Shown here in pieces: positions 35,044 to 43,637 of a stretch of 64,000 nucleotides of DNA (position 1 is the first letter of the stretch; the number at the start of each line of letters is the position of its first letter). The notes beneath the pieces are model-generated. The model was not told where the DNA came from and made no database searches. It worked only from the letters and a program-made list of their open reading frames with translations. This DNA comes from Paenibacillus tundrae (GTDB taxonomy: Bacteria > Bacillota > Bacilli > Paenibacillales > Paenibacillaceae), in contig NZ_CP145605.1 in the NCBI RefSeq assembly GCF_036884255.1, positions 4,588,001 to 4,652,000 of the forward strand. The letters run 5' to 3'. Position numbers and translations under genes: made by a program.

Positions 35044-35655
35044 TTAGCGAATCTGCACATAAGGAGCCATCTTCTCCAGCATTTTCATACCTATTCCTTT
35101 TACTTTGGTCAAATCACTGACTCTTGTAAACGGTCCGTGTGCATTTCGATAATCAACGATGGCCTGTGCCTTCTTCTCTCCAATGCCTGGAAGCTCGGTG
35201 AGTTTAGAGACAGGGGCTGAATTGATATCAATCTTACCGTTGTCGACAACCTGTTGCTCTGGTGGACTTGTAACCTGCTGTTCAAGCTTTATTTCTGTTT
35301 CAGTTGAGATATTCGTGACCGCTGCAGACGTAGCAGATTCCGTATTACCCACGTCTGGACTCTTCTCCTCTGACGCCTTCCCCTGCATCGTAGAAGAAGC
35401 CTCACTGTCTCGAGCAGGATTCACCCCCGCATTGACTGATGTGGCTTGTTCTACTACAGCTTGCGTTGACAACTCACTATTTTGACCCAAAACAGCCGAC
35501 TCTACAATAGCAGCTTCCTGCTTGAGCGTCGGCGTTTGAGTGGCGAGCTGCATCGGTTCCCAGCCAGAAGGCGGCTGTTCACTTTTGCCCGACCATAATA
35601 TAAGTATCGTTCCAATTACCGCAGCACCAATCGTCCATCCTTGTTTCCATCTCAT
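35044..35655 (-). CDS. comEA: Competence protein ComEA, DNA-binding helix-hairpin-helix
   Basis: 203 residues: N-terminal membrane anchor (about 7-24, TIGAAVIGTILILW), a long Thr/Ser/Glu/Gln-rich spacer (about 30-135), and the C-terminal double helix-hairpin-helix domain (KIDINSAPVSKLTELPGIGE, VSDLTKVKGIGMKMLEKM). It binds incoming double-stranded DNA on the outer face of the membrane and passes it to ComEC. The start is ATG at 35655 with GGGAGAGGTG upstream. First gene of comEA-comEB; divergent from comER across about 190 bp. Confidence 0.94.
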   Translation of the reverse strand: MRWKQGWTIGAAVIGTILILWSGKSEQPPSGWEPMQLATQTPTLKQEAAIVESAVLGQNSELSTQAVVEQATSVNAGVNPARDSEASSTMQGKASEEKSPDVGNTESATSAAVTNISTETEIKLEQQVTSPPEQQVVDNGKIDINSAPVSKLTELPGIGEKKAQAIVDYRNAHGPFTRVSDLTKVKGIGMKMLEKMAPYVQIR

Positions 35656-35842
35656 TCGTCTACACCTCTCCCTGTTATCAAAATAGATCAATTTTGAACA
35701 CGGGCGGTGCTTCCGAACCGTCTATAAATGGACTACAAACTCCACATTCCTTTTTTGATGTCATGTCAAACAAGTTATGCTGCATAGACTAGAAGGAACG
35801 AACTACGCCAGTACCGTAAAGCATGAAAGGAGGCCTGAAACA

Positions 35843-36688
35843 ATGAAGGTTGGATTTATCGGAACCGGCAGCATGGGAAGCCTGCTGATCTATGCCCTGA
35901 TCCAATCCGGAGCATTGGAGCCGCGGCAGATCGCCGCAAGCAATCGTACCCCTTCCAAAGTGCGTCAGTTATCCCTCCGTTATCCCGGTCTGCATGAATC
36001 ACAGAGTAATCGGGAAACCGTTATCCGGAGCAACATTATCTTCCTCTGTGTGAAGCCGCTGGAATTCAAACATGTTATTGACGAGATCCTGCCCGTCGTG
36101 AATCCCAATCATATGATTGTATCGATCACTAGTCCCGTGCAGCTGCGTCATCTGGAATCTTCACTTCCTTGCAAAGTCTCCAAAGTTATCCCAAGCGTCA
36201 CACATCAGGTCGGTAGCGGAGCGTCATTATGTATACACGGTGAACGAATGACACCTGAAGATCGCACTGTGTTGGAAGGCTTGCTGAGTCATTTCAGCAA
36301 ACCTTACCAAGTGGATGAAGCTTGCACACGCATAACATCCGACTTTTCCAGTTGCGGACCTGCATTCATATCGTTCTTTTTGGAACAGTGGATTGAGAGT
36401 GCCGTCAAGCTTACAGGGATCAAACGAGCAGATGCATGTGCTCTTGCAGGCGAGATGCTCCTTGGAACAGGTAAACTGCTCACTGAAGGAGGGTATACGC
36501 CTCAAGAACTTCAAGCTCGAGTTGCTGTTCCCGGTGGCATCACTGCTCAAGCCTTGGCACTACTCAAGATTAGTCTGGACGGTGTGTTTGATAGCCTCAT
36601 TCACACCACCCATGACAAATATGATGAAGACCTGGTAAAGCTTAATGAACTATTCCAAGCCAGTGAGATTAACCGGCAACAATATTAA
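35843..36688 (+). CDS. comER: Late competence protein ComER (pyrroline-5-carboxylate reductase-like)
   Basis: 281 residues. N-terminal Rossmann motif GFIGTGSMGSLL, then FLCVKPLEFKHVI and VSITSPVQLRHLE, and the C-terminal dimer domain (LLGTGKLLTEGGYTPQELQA then VPGGITAQALALL), the layout of ProC-type reductases. In Bacillus comER diverges from comEA and influences biofilm and sporulation; a reductase activity is not established. The start is ATG at 35843 with AAAGGAGG 8-10 nt upstream. The last 20 bases overlap the end of leuS on the other strand. Confidence 0.92.
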   Translation: MKVGFIGTGSMGSLLIYALIQSGALEPRQIAASNRTPSKVRQLSLRYPGLHESQSNRETVIRSNIIFLCVKPLEFKHVIDEILPVVNPNHMIVSITSPVQLRHLESSLPCKVSKVIPSVTHQVGSGASLCIHGERMTPEDRTVLEGLLSHFSKPYQVDEACTRITSDFSSCGPAFISFFLEQWIESAVKLTGIKRADACALAGEMLLGTGKLLTEGGYTPQELQARVAVPGGITAQALALLKISLDGVFDSLIHTTHDKYDEDLVKLNELFQASEINRQQY

Positions 36689-39113
36689 CCAGTTTGCCTG
36701 GAACGGCAATGACCTTACGAATGGTCTTGCCTTCCAGAGCCTGCTTCACTGGTGCAAGCTCCATCGTGAAGTCCTGCATGCCTTGTGCATCCAAATCCTT
36801 CGCAACGGTTGCCCGTGTTACAATTTTGCCATTCACTTGAACGACAATCTCCACTTCAGCGTCTACCGTCATTGCTTCGTCATATTCAGGCCAAGCTACA
36901 TAAGTAATACCACCTTCATGACCTAAGCGACTCCACAGCTCTTCCGCCATATGCGGCGCAAGTGGTGACAGTAATTGCACGAAGTTCTCCATCGATTCAC
37001 GTGGCAGCGTATCTGCTTTGTATGCATCGTTGATGAAGATCATCAGCTGACTGATCGCTGTGTTGAAGCGCAGATGTTCCAGATCATCTGTAACCTTCTT
37101 AATTGTTTTGTGAGCAGTACGCTTGAATTCTTCTGTACCGCCATCCGCTGTAATTTTATCATTAATCGCGCCAGTATCCTCGTTGATGAAGAGACGCCAT
37201 ACACGTGACAGGAAGCGGTACATGCCTTCAACCCCGTTAGCATTCCAAGGTTTTGTTGCTTCCAATGGTCCCATGAACATCTCATACAAACGCAGAGTAT
37301 CTGCACCGAATTCATTTACAATTTCATCTGGGTTAATAACGTTACCACGAGATTTACTCATTTTCTCATTATTAGTTCCCAGAATCATACCTTGGTTCAC
37401 AAGTTTATGGAATGGCTCTTTCGTCTGCACTACACCCAGATCATACAGCACTTTATGCCAGAAACGTGCATACAGCAAGTGAAGCACAGCGTGCTCTGCT
37501 CCCCCGATGTACAGATCCACAGGCAGCCATTGTTGTTGTTTCTCCTGAGAGATCAATTCCTTGTCGTTATGTGGATCGATAAAGCGCAGGTAATACCAGC
37601 AGCTTCCCGCCCATTGCGGCATGGTGTTTGTCTCACGACGTGCTTTCATTCCAGTTTCAGGGTCAACCGTATTCACCCACTCGGTTACATTCGCCAGTGG
37701 TGATTCGCCTGTACCCGAAGGCTTGATCTGATCGATGTCCGGCAGCAACAACGGAAGTTGATCCTCAGGCACGGTCTTCATCGTTCCGTCTTCCAGATGT
37801 AGAATTGGAATCGGCTCTCCCCAGTAGCGTTGGCGGCTGAACAACCAGTCACGCAGACGATATGTCGTTTTGCCTTCACCTTTACCGCTGTCTTCCAGCC
37901 ATGCAATCATCTTCGCAATCGCTTCTTCGTTGTTCAGACCATTCAAGAAATCAGAGTTAACGTGTGGTCCGTCTCCGGAATACGCTTCTTTGGTCACATC
38001 CCCACCAGCAACAACCTCAATGATATCCAGTCCGAATTGCTTCGCAAATTCCCAGTCACGTGTATCATGCCCAGGAACCGCCATAATTGCACCTGTACCA
38101 TAACCAGCCAGAACATAATCGGCGATCCAGATAGGCACCTTCGCTCCATTTACTGGATTGATGGCATAAGCTCCTGTAAATACACCTGTTTTGTCTTTGG
38201 CCAAATCGGTACGTTCCAGGTCACTCTTACGTCCAGCTTGCTCCTGATAAGCTTTGATCGCTTCACGTTGCTCAGCTGTCACAATGGCATCTACCAACTC
38301 ATGTTCTGGCGCCAATACAGCATAACTAGCTCCAAACAAAGTATCCGCACGAGTCGTGAATACCTTGATTACTTCCTCACGTCCCTCAATGGCAAACACC
38401 ACTTCTGCTCCTGTGGATTTACCAATCCAGTTACGTTGCATATCCTTAATGCTCTCGGACCAATCCAGCTCTTCCAGATCCTCCAAGAGGCGCTCAGCAT
38501 ATTCAGTAATTTTCAAAACCCATTGACGCATCGGTTTACGGACAACTGGGTGATTACCGCGCTCACTTTTACCGTCAATGACCTCTTCATTAGCCAGCAC
38601 TGTACCCAATGCTTCGCACCAGTTTACAGGTACTTCATCAACGTAAGCGAGGCCTTTGTTGTACAACTGGATGAAGATCCATTGCGTCCATTTGTAATAA
38701 TCCGGATCCGTTGTGCTGATCTCCCGATCCCAGTCATAGGAGAACCCAAGGGATTTAATCTGACGACGGAAGTTGTCAATGTTACGGAATGTGATCTCAC
38801 GTGGGTGTTCACCCGTATCAAGTGCATGCTGCTCAGCAGGCAAACCAAAAGCGTCCCAGCCCATCGGATGCAAAACATTGTATCCACGCATACGTTTGTA
38901 ACGAGAAACGATATCTGTTGCTGTGTATCCTTCCGGGTGACCTACGTGCAGTCCCGCGCCTGATGGATATGGGAACATATCCAATGCATAGAACTTCGGT
39001 TTAGCCGGGTCCTCACCTGTTTTGAACGTTTTATTCTCATCCCAAAATTGCTGCCAACTTTTCTCCATCACTTGCGGTTGATAGCCGTGCTTCGGCTGGT
39101 GATTCTCACTCAT
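36669..39113 (-). CDS. leuS: Leucyl-tRNA synthetase
   Basis: 814 residues. Class I signatures: HVGHPEGYTATDI (HIGH region) near residue 56 and KMSKSRGNV near 572; the editing domain (CP1) carries the usual TRADTLFGASYAV and YGTGAIMAVPGHDTRD. It charges tRNA-Leu. The start has GAGGAGGAAC upstream. Transcription comes from a good sigma-A promoter through a T-box leader with a leucine specifier. It ends convergently inside comER (20-nt overlap), with no room for a terminator between the two genes. Confidence 0.98.
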   Translation of the reverse strand: MSENHQPKHGYQPQVMEKSWQQFWDENKTFKTGEDPAKPKFYALDMFPYPSGAGLHVGHPEGYTATDIVSRYKRMRGYNVLHPMGWDAFGLPAEQHALDTGEHPREITFRNIDNFRRQIKSLGFSYDWDREISTTDPDYYKWTQWIFIQLYNKGLAYVDEVPVNWCEALGTVLANEEVIDGKSERGNHPVVRKPMRQWVLKITEYAERLLEDLEELDWSESIKDMQRNWIGKSTGAEVVFAIEGREEVIKVFTTRADTLFGASYAVLAPEHELVDAIVTAEQREAIKAYQEQAGRKSDLERTDLAKDKTGVFTGAYAINPVNGAKVPIWIADYVLAGYGTGAIMAVPGHDTRDWEFAKQFGLDIIEVVAGGDVTKEAYSGDGPHVNSDFLNGLNNEEAIAKMIAWLEDSGKGEGKTTYRLRDWLFSRQRYWGEPIPILHLEDGTMKTVPEDQLPLLLPDIDQIKPSGTGESPLANVTEWVNTVDPETGMKARRETNTMPQWAGSCWYYLRFIDPHNDKELISQEKQQQWLPVDLYIGGAEHAVLHLLYARFWHKVLYDLGVVQTKEPFHKLVNQGMILGTNNEKMSKSRGNVINPDEIVNEFGADTLRLYEMFMGPLEATKPWNANGVEGMYRFLSRVWRLFINEDTGAINDKITADGGTEEFKRTAHKTIKKVTDDLEHLRFNTAISQLMIFINDAYKADTLPRESMENFVQLLSPLAPHMAEELWSRLGHEGGITYVAWPEYDEAMTVDAEVEIVVQVNGKIVTRATVAKDLDAQGMQDFTMELAPVKQALEGKTIRKVIAVPGKLVNIVAG

Positions 39114-39153
39114 CTATTGTTCCTCCTCTGGTTGATTCACATAAATTACAACA

Positions 39154-39466
39154 AAAAAACCTCAGCATCCCGTAGCGTTTGCAGCGCTAGGGACGAGAGG
39201 TTGAATTCCCGTGGTACCACCCTAGTTAGCGGATGAACGTGCTTCGTCATCCACTCCCTTTGAACCTGTAACGGCGGTTAACCGATGCGGATTTCCATTC
39301 CTTCACCCACCGAATAGACATCGGTTAAGTATCGGATGGTGTAATCACCGCATTTCTCCAAGGCGAGTTCGTGAAATACTGTCAATCGGCTTGCACCAAC
39401 CGCCGACTCTCTGTCATGTACAGGACTCACTACTGATCCTTATCATCGAAATATGTATACAATATC
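39154..39466 (-). promoter_or_regulatory. T-box leader of leuS, specifier CUC (Leu)
   Basis: Minus-strand leader of about 315 nt. The T-box core AGGGTGGTACCACGGG is at 39207-39222. A terminator follows at 39153-39202 (ACCTC..CCCTAGCG / CGCTACGGG..GAGGT, then seven T). Stem I is visible at the 5' end, with the distal GGTGCAAGCC and the specifier region GAACTCG, where CTC at 39365-39367 is a leucine codon. Uncharged tRNA-Leu should pair with the specifier and the T-box bulge and prevent termination. Confidence 0.92.
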
Positions 39467-39472
39467 GGAAAC

Positions 39473-39501
39473 ATTATATAAAAAAGTACCGCTAAAGTCA
39501 A
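39473..39501 (-). promoter_or_regulatory. Sigma-A promoter of leuS
   Basis: Minus strand: TTGACT (39496-39501), 17-nt spacer, TATAAT (39473-39478). Transcription would start near 39466, at the head of the T-box leader. It lies just before and slightly within the tail of the gap after the kinase gene stop (39511). Confidence 0.85.
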
Positions 39502-39510
39502 TGACAGACC

Positions 39511-40467
39511 TCAGCCTAACCGAAACCGTTCAATGCTTTCTTCTAGATTGTGAATTGTCCACTGAATATGATCTTGATCATCAAACTGCCGGTATGCACA
39601 TTCGATTCGAAGTAATAGGTCAAAATACAGATCATATAACCCTCTTCTGCTTCGTTCACTTGGTGTTGTAATGGATGCACCGTAACCCTTCAAAAAGCCA
39701 GTCGTGTAATTAAAATGACTAAAATAATGCTCCATCAATGGATCTGCCCAGAGTGATCGCTCAAAATCAATAATGGCGGTAATTCGACCATTCTCCACCA
39801 GCACATTGCCATCCCACAGATCCCAGCTAATAAACACAGGTTCTAGCACATCATCGAGGACATCAGCTCTAGCCTGAATCAAACGCTCCAACTCCTCATA
39901 AGACATCGAAAACGTAATCCCTGCCTTTTTCCCATCGATTAATACATCATCCATCAGTTGCAGAAAAGCTTCTTTCCATGTGGAATAACGTTGTCGTTCC
40001 GATGAGAAATAACCAAATTGTTCGCCTTTGATTTCATTCAATCTTCGGTTGTAAAGCCCGATCTGTTCCTCAATCGCTTCCTGTTTTTCAACGCTACAGT
40101 GCTCTTTCACTTGGTTATACGGCTTACCTGTCATATGCTCCATAATAAAATATTCTGAGGGAGCAAGAGTTAGCGAATCATCATACGCAAGTACACGAGG
40201 AATAGGTACATCCGTTAGTTCTGACACAAGACGCAGCGCCTCCACTTCAGTCTTCATTAACCCTTGTTCACAACGCATCAGATTGGATTTATCCGTAGGG
40301 GCTATTTTGAGCACCACTGTCTGTCCATCTTTTAATACGATCCGATATGCCTGATTCGCCCAGCCTTCATTCATTTCCTGATACTCAGATAGTTCACTAT
40401 TTAATATTTGGGTTACTATCCGTTCTAGCTGTTCCGAAGTTAGCTTGGTTTTGTATTTACTTTCCAC
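39511..40467 (-). CDS. APH/choline-kinase-like phosphotransferase
   Basis: 318 residues of the aminoglycoside phosphotransferase / choline-kinase superfamily. Visible motifs are the ATP-binding strand TVVLKIAP, the hinge EYFIMEHMTG, the catalytic loop ISWDLWDGNVLVENG (a variant of HGDLxxxNxL in which the usual His is Ser/Trp) and the metal motif IIDFERSLWADP. The substrate cannot be told; resistance should not be assumed. I choose the GTG at 40467 because AGGTGA lies 8-9 nt upstream; an in-frame ATG at 40500 has only a weak site. It stands alone, followed within 10 bp by the leuS promoter. Confidence 0.82.
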   Translation of the reverse strand: MESKYKTKLTSEQLERIVTQILNSELSEYQEMNEGWANQAYRIVLKDGQTVVLKIAPTDKSNLMRCEQGLMKTEVEALRLVSELTDVPIPRVLAYDDSLTLAPSEYFIMEHMTGKPYNQVKEHCSVEKQEAIEEQIGLYNRRLNEIKGEQFGYFSSERQRYSTWKEAFLQLMDDVLIDGKKAGITFSMSYEELERLIQARADVLDDVLEPVFISWDLWDGNVLVENGRITAIIDFERSLWADPLMEHYFSHFNYTTGFLKGYGASITTPSERSRRGLYDLYFDLLLRIECAYRQFDDQDHIQWTIHNLEESIERFRLG

Positions 40468-40608
40468 CCCATAATCACCTGTCCTTCTTAAGTTCGTCAT
40501 CTTATCTCATCAAAAAAGGAAAACGCTTTCTGTTAGTGTTATTATGGCTTCCCCGCACTTAACTGGCAATAGCTTAGATCACGTTTCAACGCTCCTATTC
40601 TGATCAAA

Positions 40609-40643
40609 ATAAAAAAACGCCCTCCGCATATGCAAGGGCGATG
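40609..40643 (-). terminator. Terminator after yqeM-like gene
   Basis: Minus strand: CGCCCT / AGGGCG stem around GCATATGC, followed by seven T. Confidence 0.9.
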
Positions 40644-40654
40644 AACAAGACTAA

Positions 40655-41425
40655 TTATTTGATAGCAACATAGAACAGACGCTGCGCGCCATCCCCTGCT
40701 TCTTCCCACTCAAAATCTGCGTACACACTGACATCGCGGAATCCCGCCTTCCGTAACTCCAGCTTCATCCACTCCGGATCGTATGCACGCTGCACATGCA
40801 CCTCTTCAAACCTCTGATAGAGATCCTTCCCCCCATCATCAACACGTGAGAAAATGCTAAGATGATGTTCGATCTCACATCGTTCCGAGTCTAAAGCACT
40901 TGTCCAGATATAGGATATCGAGCGTTCGTCCAGTACAAAAGGCTGTTCTTCCTCATATCGAATGAATGTATTGGGATGATGCACATCAAACAGGAATGTT
41001 CCTCCTGGCTTCATCATTTCGTACGTTCGTTGGAAGGTGCGGATGACATCGTCCTGCTCCAGCAAATAGTTAATACAGTCACAGAATGAAATAACCGAGT
41101 CAACAGGCTCAGGCACTCTCCATTCGCACATATCCTGCTGTACCCACCGTACACTGCCTTCACGGTACAAACGATGCCCTTGGGGAGTAGCTTCCATCTT
41201 ACTGCGAGCCACAGATAACATATCCGCCGAAAGGTCGATCCCCGTCACCTCGAATCCTGAGTTAACCAAAGGGATCGTAATCGAACCTGTACCACAACCA
41301 AGTTCTGCTACACTTTTGGGCATCCCGTGCCGCTCCCAAGCTGTTCTCGCGAACCTTATCCAGTCCGGATAAGGCATATCTTCCATTAATTCATCGTAAA
41401 CATAGGCAAATTTACGGTAAGACAT
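40655..41425 (-). CDS. Class I SAM-dependent methyltransferase, YqeM-like
   Basis: 256 residues. Motif I is AELGCGTGSITIPL, the acidic loop is TGIDLSADML, motif IV is VISFCDCINYLL. The start MSYRKFAYVYDELM closely follows the N-terminus of B. subtilis YqeM, which lies between rsfS and comER. Here cvfB separates it from rsfS, and leuS and a kinase gene separate it from comER. Substrate unknown. The start at 41425 is chosen by this match; a GTG three codons upstream is possible and neither has a strong ribosome site. Confidence 0.85.
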   Translation of the reverse strand: MSYRKFAYVYDELMEDMPYPDWIRFARTAWERHGMPKSVAELGCGTGSITIPLVNSGFEVTGIDLSADMLSVARSKMEATPQGHRLYREGSVRWVQQDMCEWRVPEPVDSVISFCDCINYLLEQDDVIRTFQRTYEMMKPGGTFLFDVHHPNTFIRYEEEQPFVLDERSISYIWTSALDSERCEIEHHLSIFSRVDDGGKDLYQRFEEVHVQRAYDPEWMKLELRKAGFRDVSVYADFEWEEAGDGAQRLFYVAIK

Positions 41426-41506
41426 GTCAGGCACCGCACTTTCAATTCATTTTATTATAAAGTTCAAAAATATTTACACTTGCCACTCCGATGACAGAAC
41501 AACCTT

Positions 41507-41640
41507 CCGATCGCTGTTATCCCCAGATTTTTTTGATTCCCTTTTCCAAAGGGTAAATCCGGGGATAGCTGATGCTTCCGATGCAGCTTTCTTTCAGAAA
41601 GCTTTCAGGCGAACGCTTCGCTTCTTCATGTTATTTCTGT
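41507..41640. repeat. Structured hairpin repeat, third copy
   Basis: In the 41426-41794 gap. The hairpin 41518-41568 and its left flank match copy A at 4788-4850 almost base for base (CGATCGCTGTTATCCCC shared). Between hairpin and the conserved flank GGCGAACGCTTCGCTTCTTCA (41609-41629) lies an extra segment of about 40 bp with its own AAGC/GCTT hairpin (41587-41607). Confidence 0.8.
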
Positions 41641-41689
41641 CTTCTCCGTTCTCGTGTAAAGAATTAGTTAAACTTATATAAATTTATTA

Positions 41690-41742
41690 TAGACGAAAAA
41701 GCAGGGGCGTCCGGAGTTCACCCAGCCTTGCCCTGCTTTTAC
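41690..41742 (-). terminator. Terminator after cvfB
   Basis: Minus strand: AAAAGCAGGG / CCCCTGCTTTT stem with a partly paired GC-rich loop, followed by TTTCG. It ends the yqeG-to-cvfB unit, leaving yqeM to be transcribed separately. Confidence 0.8.
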
Positions 41743-41794
41743 ATTGGACTCACATGAGTCTTCGTTTAGCTTAAGTTCAACGTTAATAACGTTA

Positions 41795-42709
41795 CTAGTT
41801 CTTGTCCGAATCTGGAGCAGAAGCTTGCGAAGCAGCTTCCGTCAGGTATGTCCAGTTTTCTTTCTGAGTGACCAGTCCATCCTTCATTAGCTTACCTAAA
41901 GCACGCTTGAAGGCTGATTTGCTGATGCCAAAACGCTGTTTAATAATATCCGGTGGCGTCGCATCCGAATACGGCATTCCACCTGTTGGACGCTCCTTCA
42001 TGAACGCGAGTAGCTTATCCGCATCCTCGTTACGACCTACCTCTTTGCGAAGAGACGTTGCCAAGTTCACACGTCCATCCTCACGAACCAGCGTTACCCG
42101 GCATTTCACTTTCTCGCCGAGACGCAACAAGTGCGTACGCTCGGAGGAATGGATCATACCAATGGCTCCGAATCCAAGTACACCACCTTCTACAAGTACA
42201 AAAGTACCCATTTGCAATGGCTTGTACACCGTCGCTTCGACCCATTCGTTGAGCCATGATGTCGGTGCATGGAAGGCTAACGTTGCAAGTTCACGTTCTC
42301 CAGCCAATTTCGCACGAAGACGACCTTGCTTATCATGCTCCATGATAACAAAAACCTCGTCCCCAACCTGTGGACGCAGCTCTTCTAATTCAGGCAATTC
42401 ACGGATAGGAAGCAGTAGTTGCCGACCCAGACCCATTTCTAGAAAACAACCGAGCCGTGGATGTACGTCAGCCACAACAAGTCGTGCCATTTCACCAAGG
42501 GTGAGGTAAGGCTTCTTCATTGTCGCGGCAAGGCGATCTTCCGTATCAAAAAAGATAAAGACTTCCAGCGTCTCATCGATTTTGATATCTCGTGTCAGCT
42601 CCGTATAGTGAAGCAGTACATCTTCCGATCCAGTCGTCAAAAAGTAGCCAAACGGAGATACTTCACGTTCAACCCGCAATGAGACAACAGTTCCTGCAAT
42701 CAAATTCAT
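41795..42709 (-). CDS. cvfB: S1-domain RNA-binding protein CvfB (YitL-like)
   Basis: 304 residues: three S1-like OB domains (first with VSPFGYFLTTGSEDVLLHYT, second with RLGCFLEMGLGRQLLLPIRE, third with GVLGFGAIGMIHSSERTHLL) and a C-terminal winged helix (PPDIIKQRFGISKSAFKRAL). CvfB binds RNA and affects virulence-factor mRNAs in Staphylococcus; B. subtilis YitL is its relative. Its start overlaps the rsfS stop by 4 nt (ATGA), so it is cotranslated with the ribosome-assembly cluster, a position different from B. subtilis. Confidence 0.88.
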   Translation of the reverse strand: MNLIAGTVVSLRVEREVSPFGYFLTTGSEDVLLHYTELTRDIKIDETLEVFIFFDTEDRLAATMKKPYLTLGEMARLVVADVHPRLGCFLEMGLGRQLLLPIRELPELEELRPQVGDEVFVIMEHDKQGRLRAKLAGERELATLAFHAPTSWLNEWVEATVYKPLQMGTFVLVEGGVLGFGAIGMIHSSERTHLLRLGEKVKCRVTLVREDGRVNLATSLRKEVGRNEDADKLLAFMKERPTGGMPYSDATPPDIIKQRFGISKSAFKRALGKLMKDGLVTQKENWTYLTEAASQASAPDSDKN

Positions 42710-43053
42710 ACCGTCTCCACCACTTTAGCATCCGACCATAAACGTTCGATGTTGTAGTATTCGCGCTCATCGCGGTGGAAGACATGAACAACCACGTCTC
42801 CCAGATCCATGAGAACCCAGCGTGCAGAATCCATACCCTCGATCCCTTTAATCGTTACACCTGCAGCATGCGCCTGTTTACGAATCTCTGTAGCAATAGA
42901 CTGTACCTGTGTATCCGAGTTACCGTGACAGATTACAAAATAGTCAGCTACCAGTGAAATTCCCACCAGATCCAGTGCTACAATGTTGGATGCCTTTTTA
43001 TCGTCTGCGGCTGTAACCGCCATATTCATTAGTTCTTTCGATGATAATGTCAT
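42706..43053 (-). CDS. rsfS: Ribosomal silencing factor RsfS
   Basis: 115 residues (B. subtilis YqeL). RsfS binds L14 on the 50S subunit and blocks joining with 30S when nutrients are short. Signatures: SLVADYFVICHGNSDTQVQS, GIEGMDSARWVLMDLGDVVV, FHRDEREYYNIERLWSDA. 17 nt after yqeK and overlapping cvfB. Length normal. Confidence 0.96.
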   Translation of the reverse strand: MTLSSKELMNMAVTAADDKKASNIVALDLVGISLVADYFVICHGNSDTQVQSIATEIRKQAHAAGVTIKGIEGMDSARWVLMDLGDVVVHVFHRDEREYYNIERLWSDAKVVETV

Positions 43054-43070
43054 GAACCAACCTCCATAGT

Positions 43071-43637
43071 TTATAATTGTGTAATCAGATCATTACGTGC
43101 AAACATGGTTAAAGGGTAAATCACTCTCCGCTGTGATAACAGCAAGCTAATCGTTGAGTCAAAACCAGCGATTAACCCTTCCTCCAGACTGTGTTCAGCC
43201 TGTTCACGAATGCGATCCACACCCGGAAAATCTCTTCCCGGTTCAATATAATCCGCAAGACATACCACCTTATCCAGCAGACTCATGCCCACTCTTCCAG
43301 AGGTATGCCAACGAATAGCATTAATGATCTCCAGATCATCGATTCCGTAATCCCGCTGTGCTACAAAAGCACCAACCTCTGAGTGCCAGAGCTGCTTGTC
43401 ATGCTGCAACAGGTCTTCGTTTAATCCATTGTCACGGATGACTGCTTCCATCTCTGATACAGGCCAGTACTTGGCAACATCGTGCAATATGGCAGCTAGA
43501 TCCGCCTTCACGGGATCTGCACCATATTTTTCAGCTAAATATACGGCAGATTGCATCACGCCAAGTGTATGCTTCCAGCGTTTCTCCGGCATTTGACCCG
43601 AAACGGCTTGGATGAGTTCCTCACGGCTTAGTGCCAT
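43071..43637 (-). CDS. yqeK: Diadenosine tetraphosphate hydrolase YqeK (HD domain)
   Basis: 188 residues. HD-domain metal ligands are visible as H in KRWKHTLGVMQSA, HD in AAILHDVAKYWP, and further histidines in LWHSEVGAFV and IRWHTSGRVGMS, then D in VVCLADYIEPGR. The YqeK family splits Ap4A symmetrically with a Fe-containing site. The first 17 bases overlap the end of nadD, so translation is coupled. Same order as B. subtilis. Confidence 0.94.
   Translation of the reverse strand: MALSREELIQAVSGQMPEKRWKHTLGVMQSAVYLAEKYGADPVKADLAAILHDVAKYWPVSEMEAVIRDNGLNEDLLQHDKQLWHSEVGAFVAQRDYGIDDLEIINAIRWHTSGRVGMSLLDKVVCLADYIEPGRDFPGVDRIREQAEHSLEEGLIAGFDSTISLLLSQRRVIYPLTMFARNDLITQL

Noticed and set aside
37830..38963. 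A 377-codon open frame on the plus strand opposite leuS
   Set aside because: It lies wholly antisense to a certain gene, has no ribosome site, and its translation is Cys/Phe/Thr-rich with no domain; a shadow caused by codon bias of leuS.
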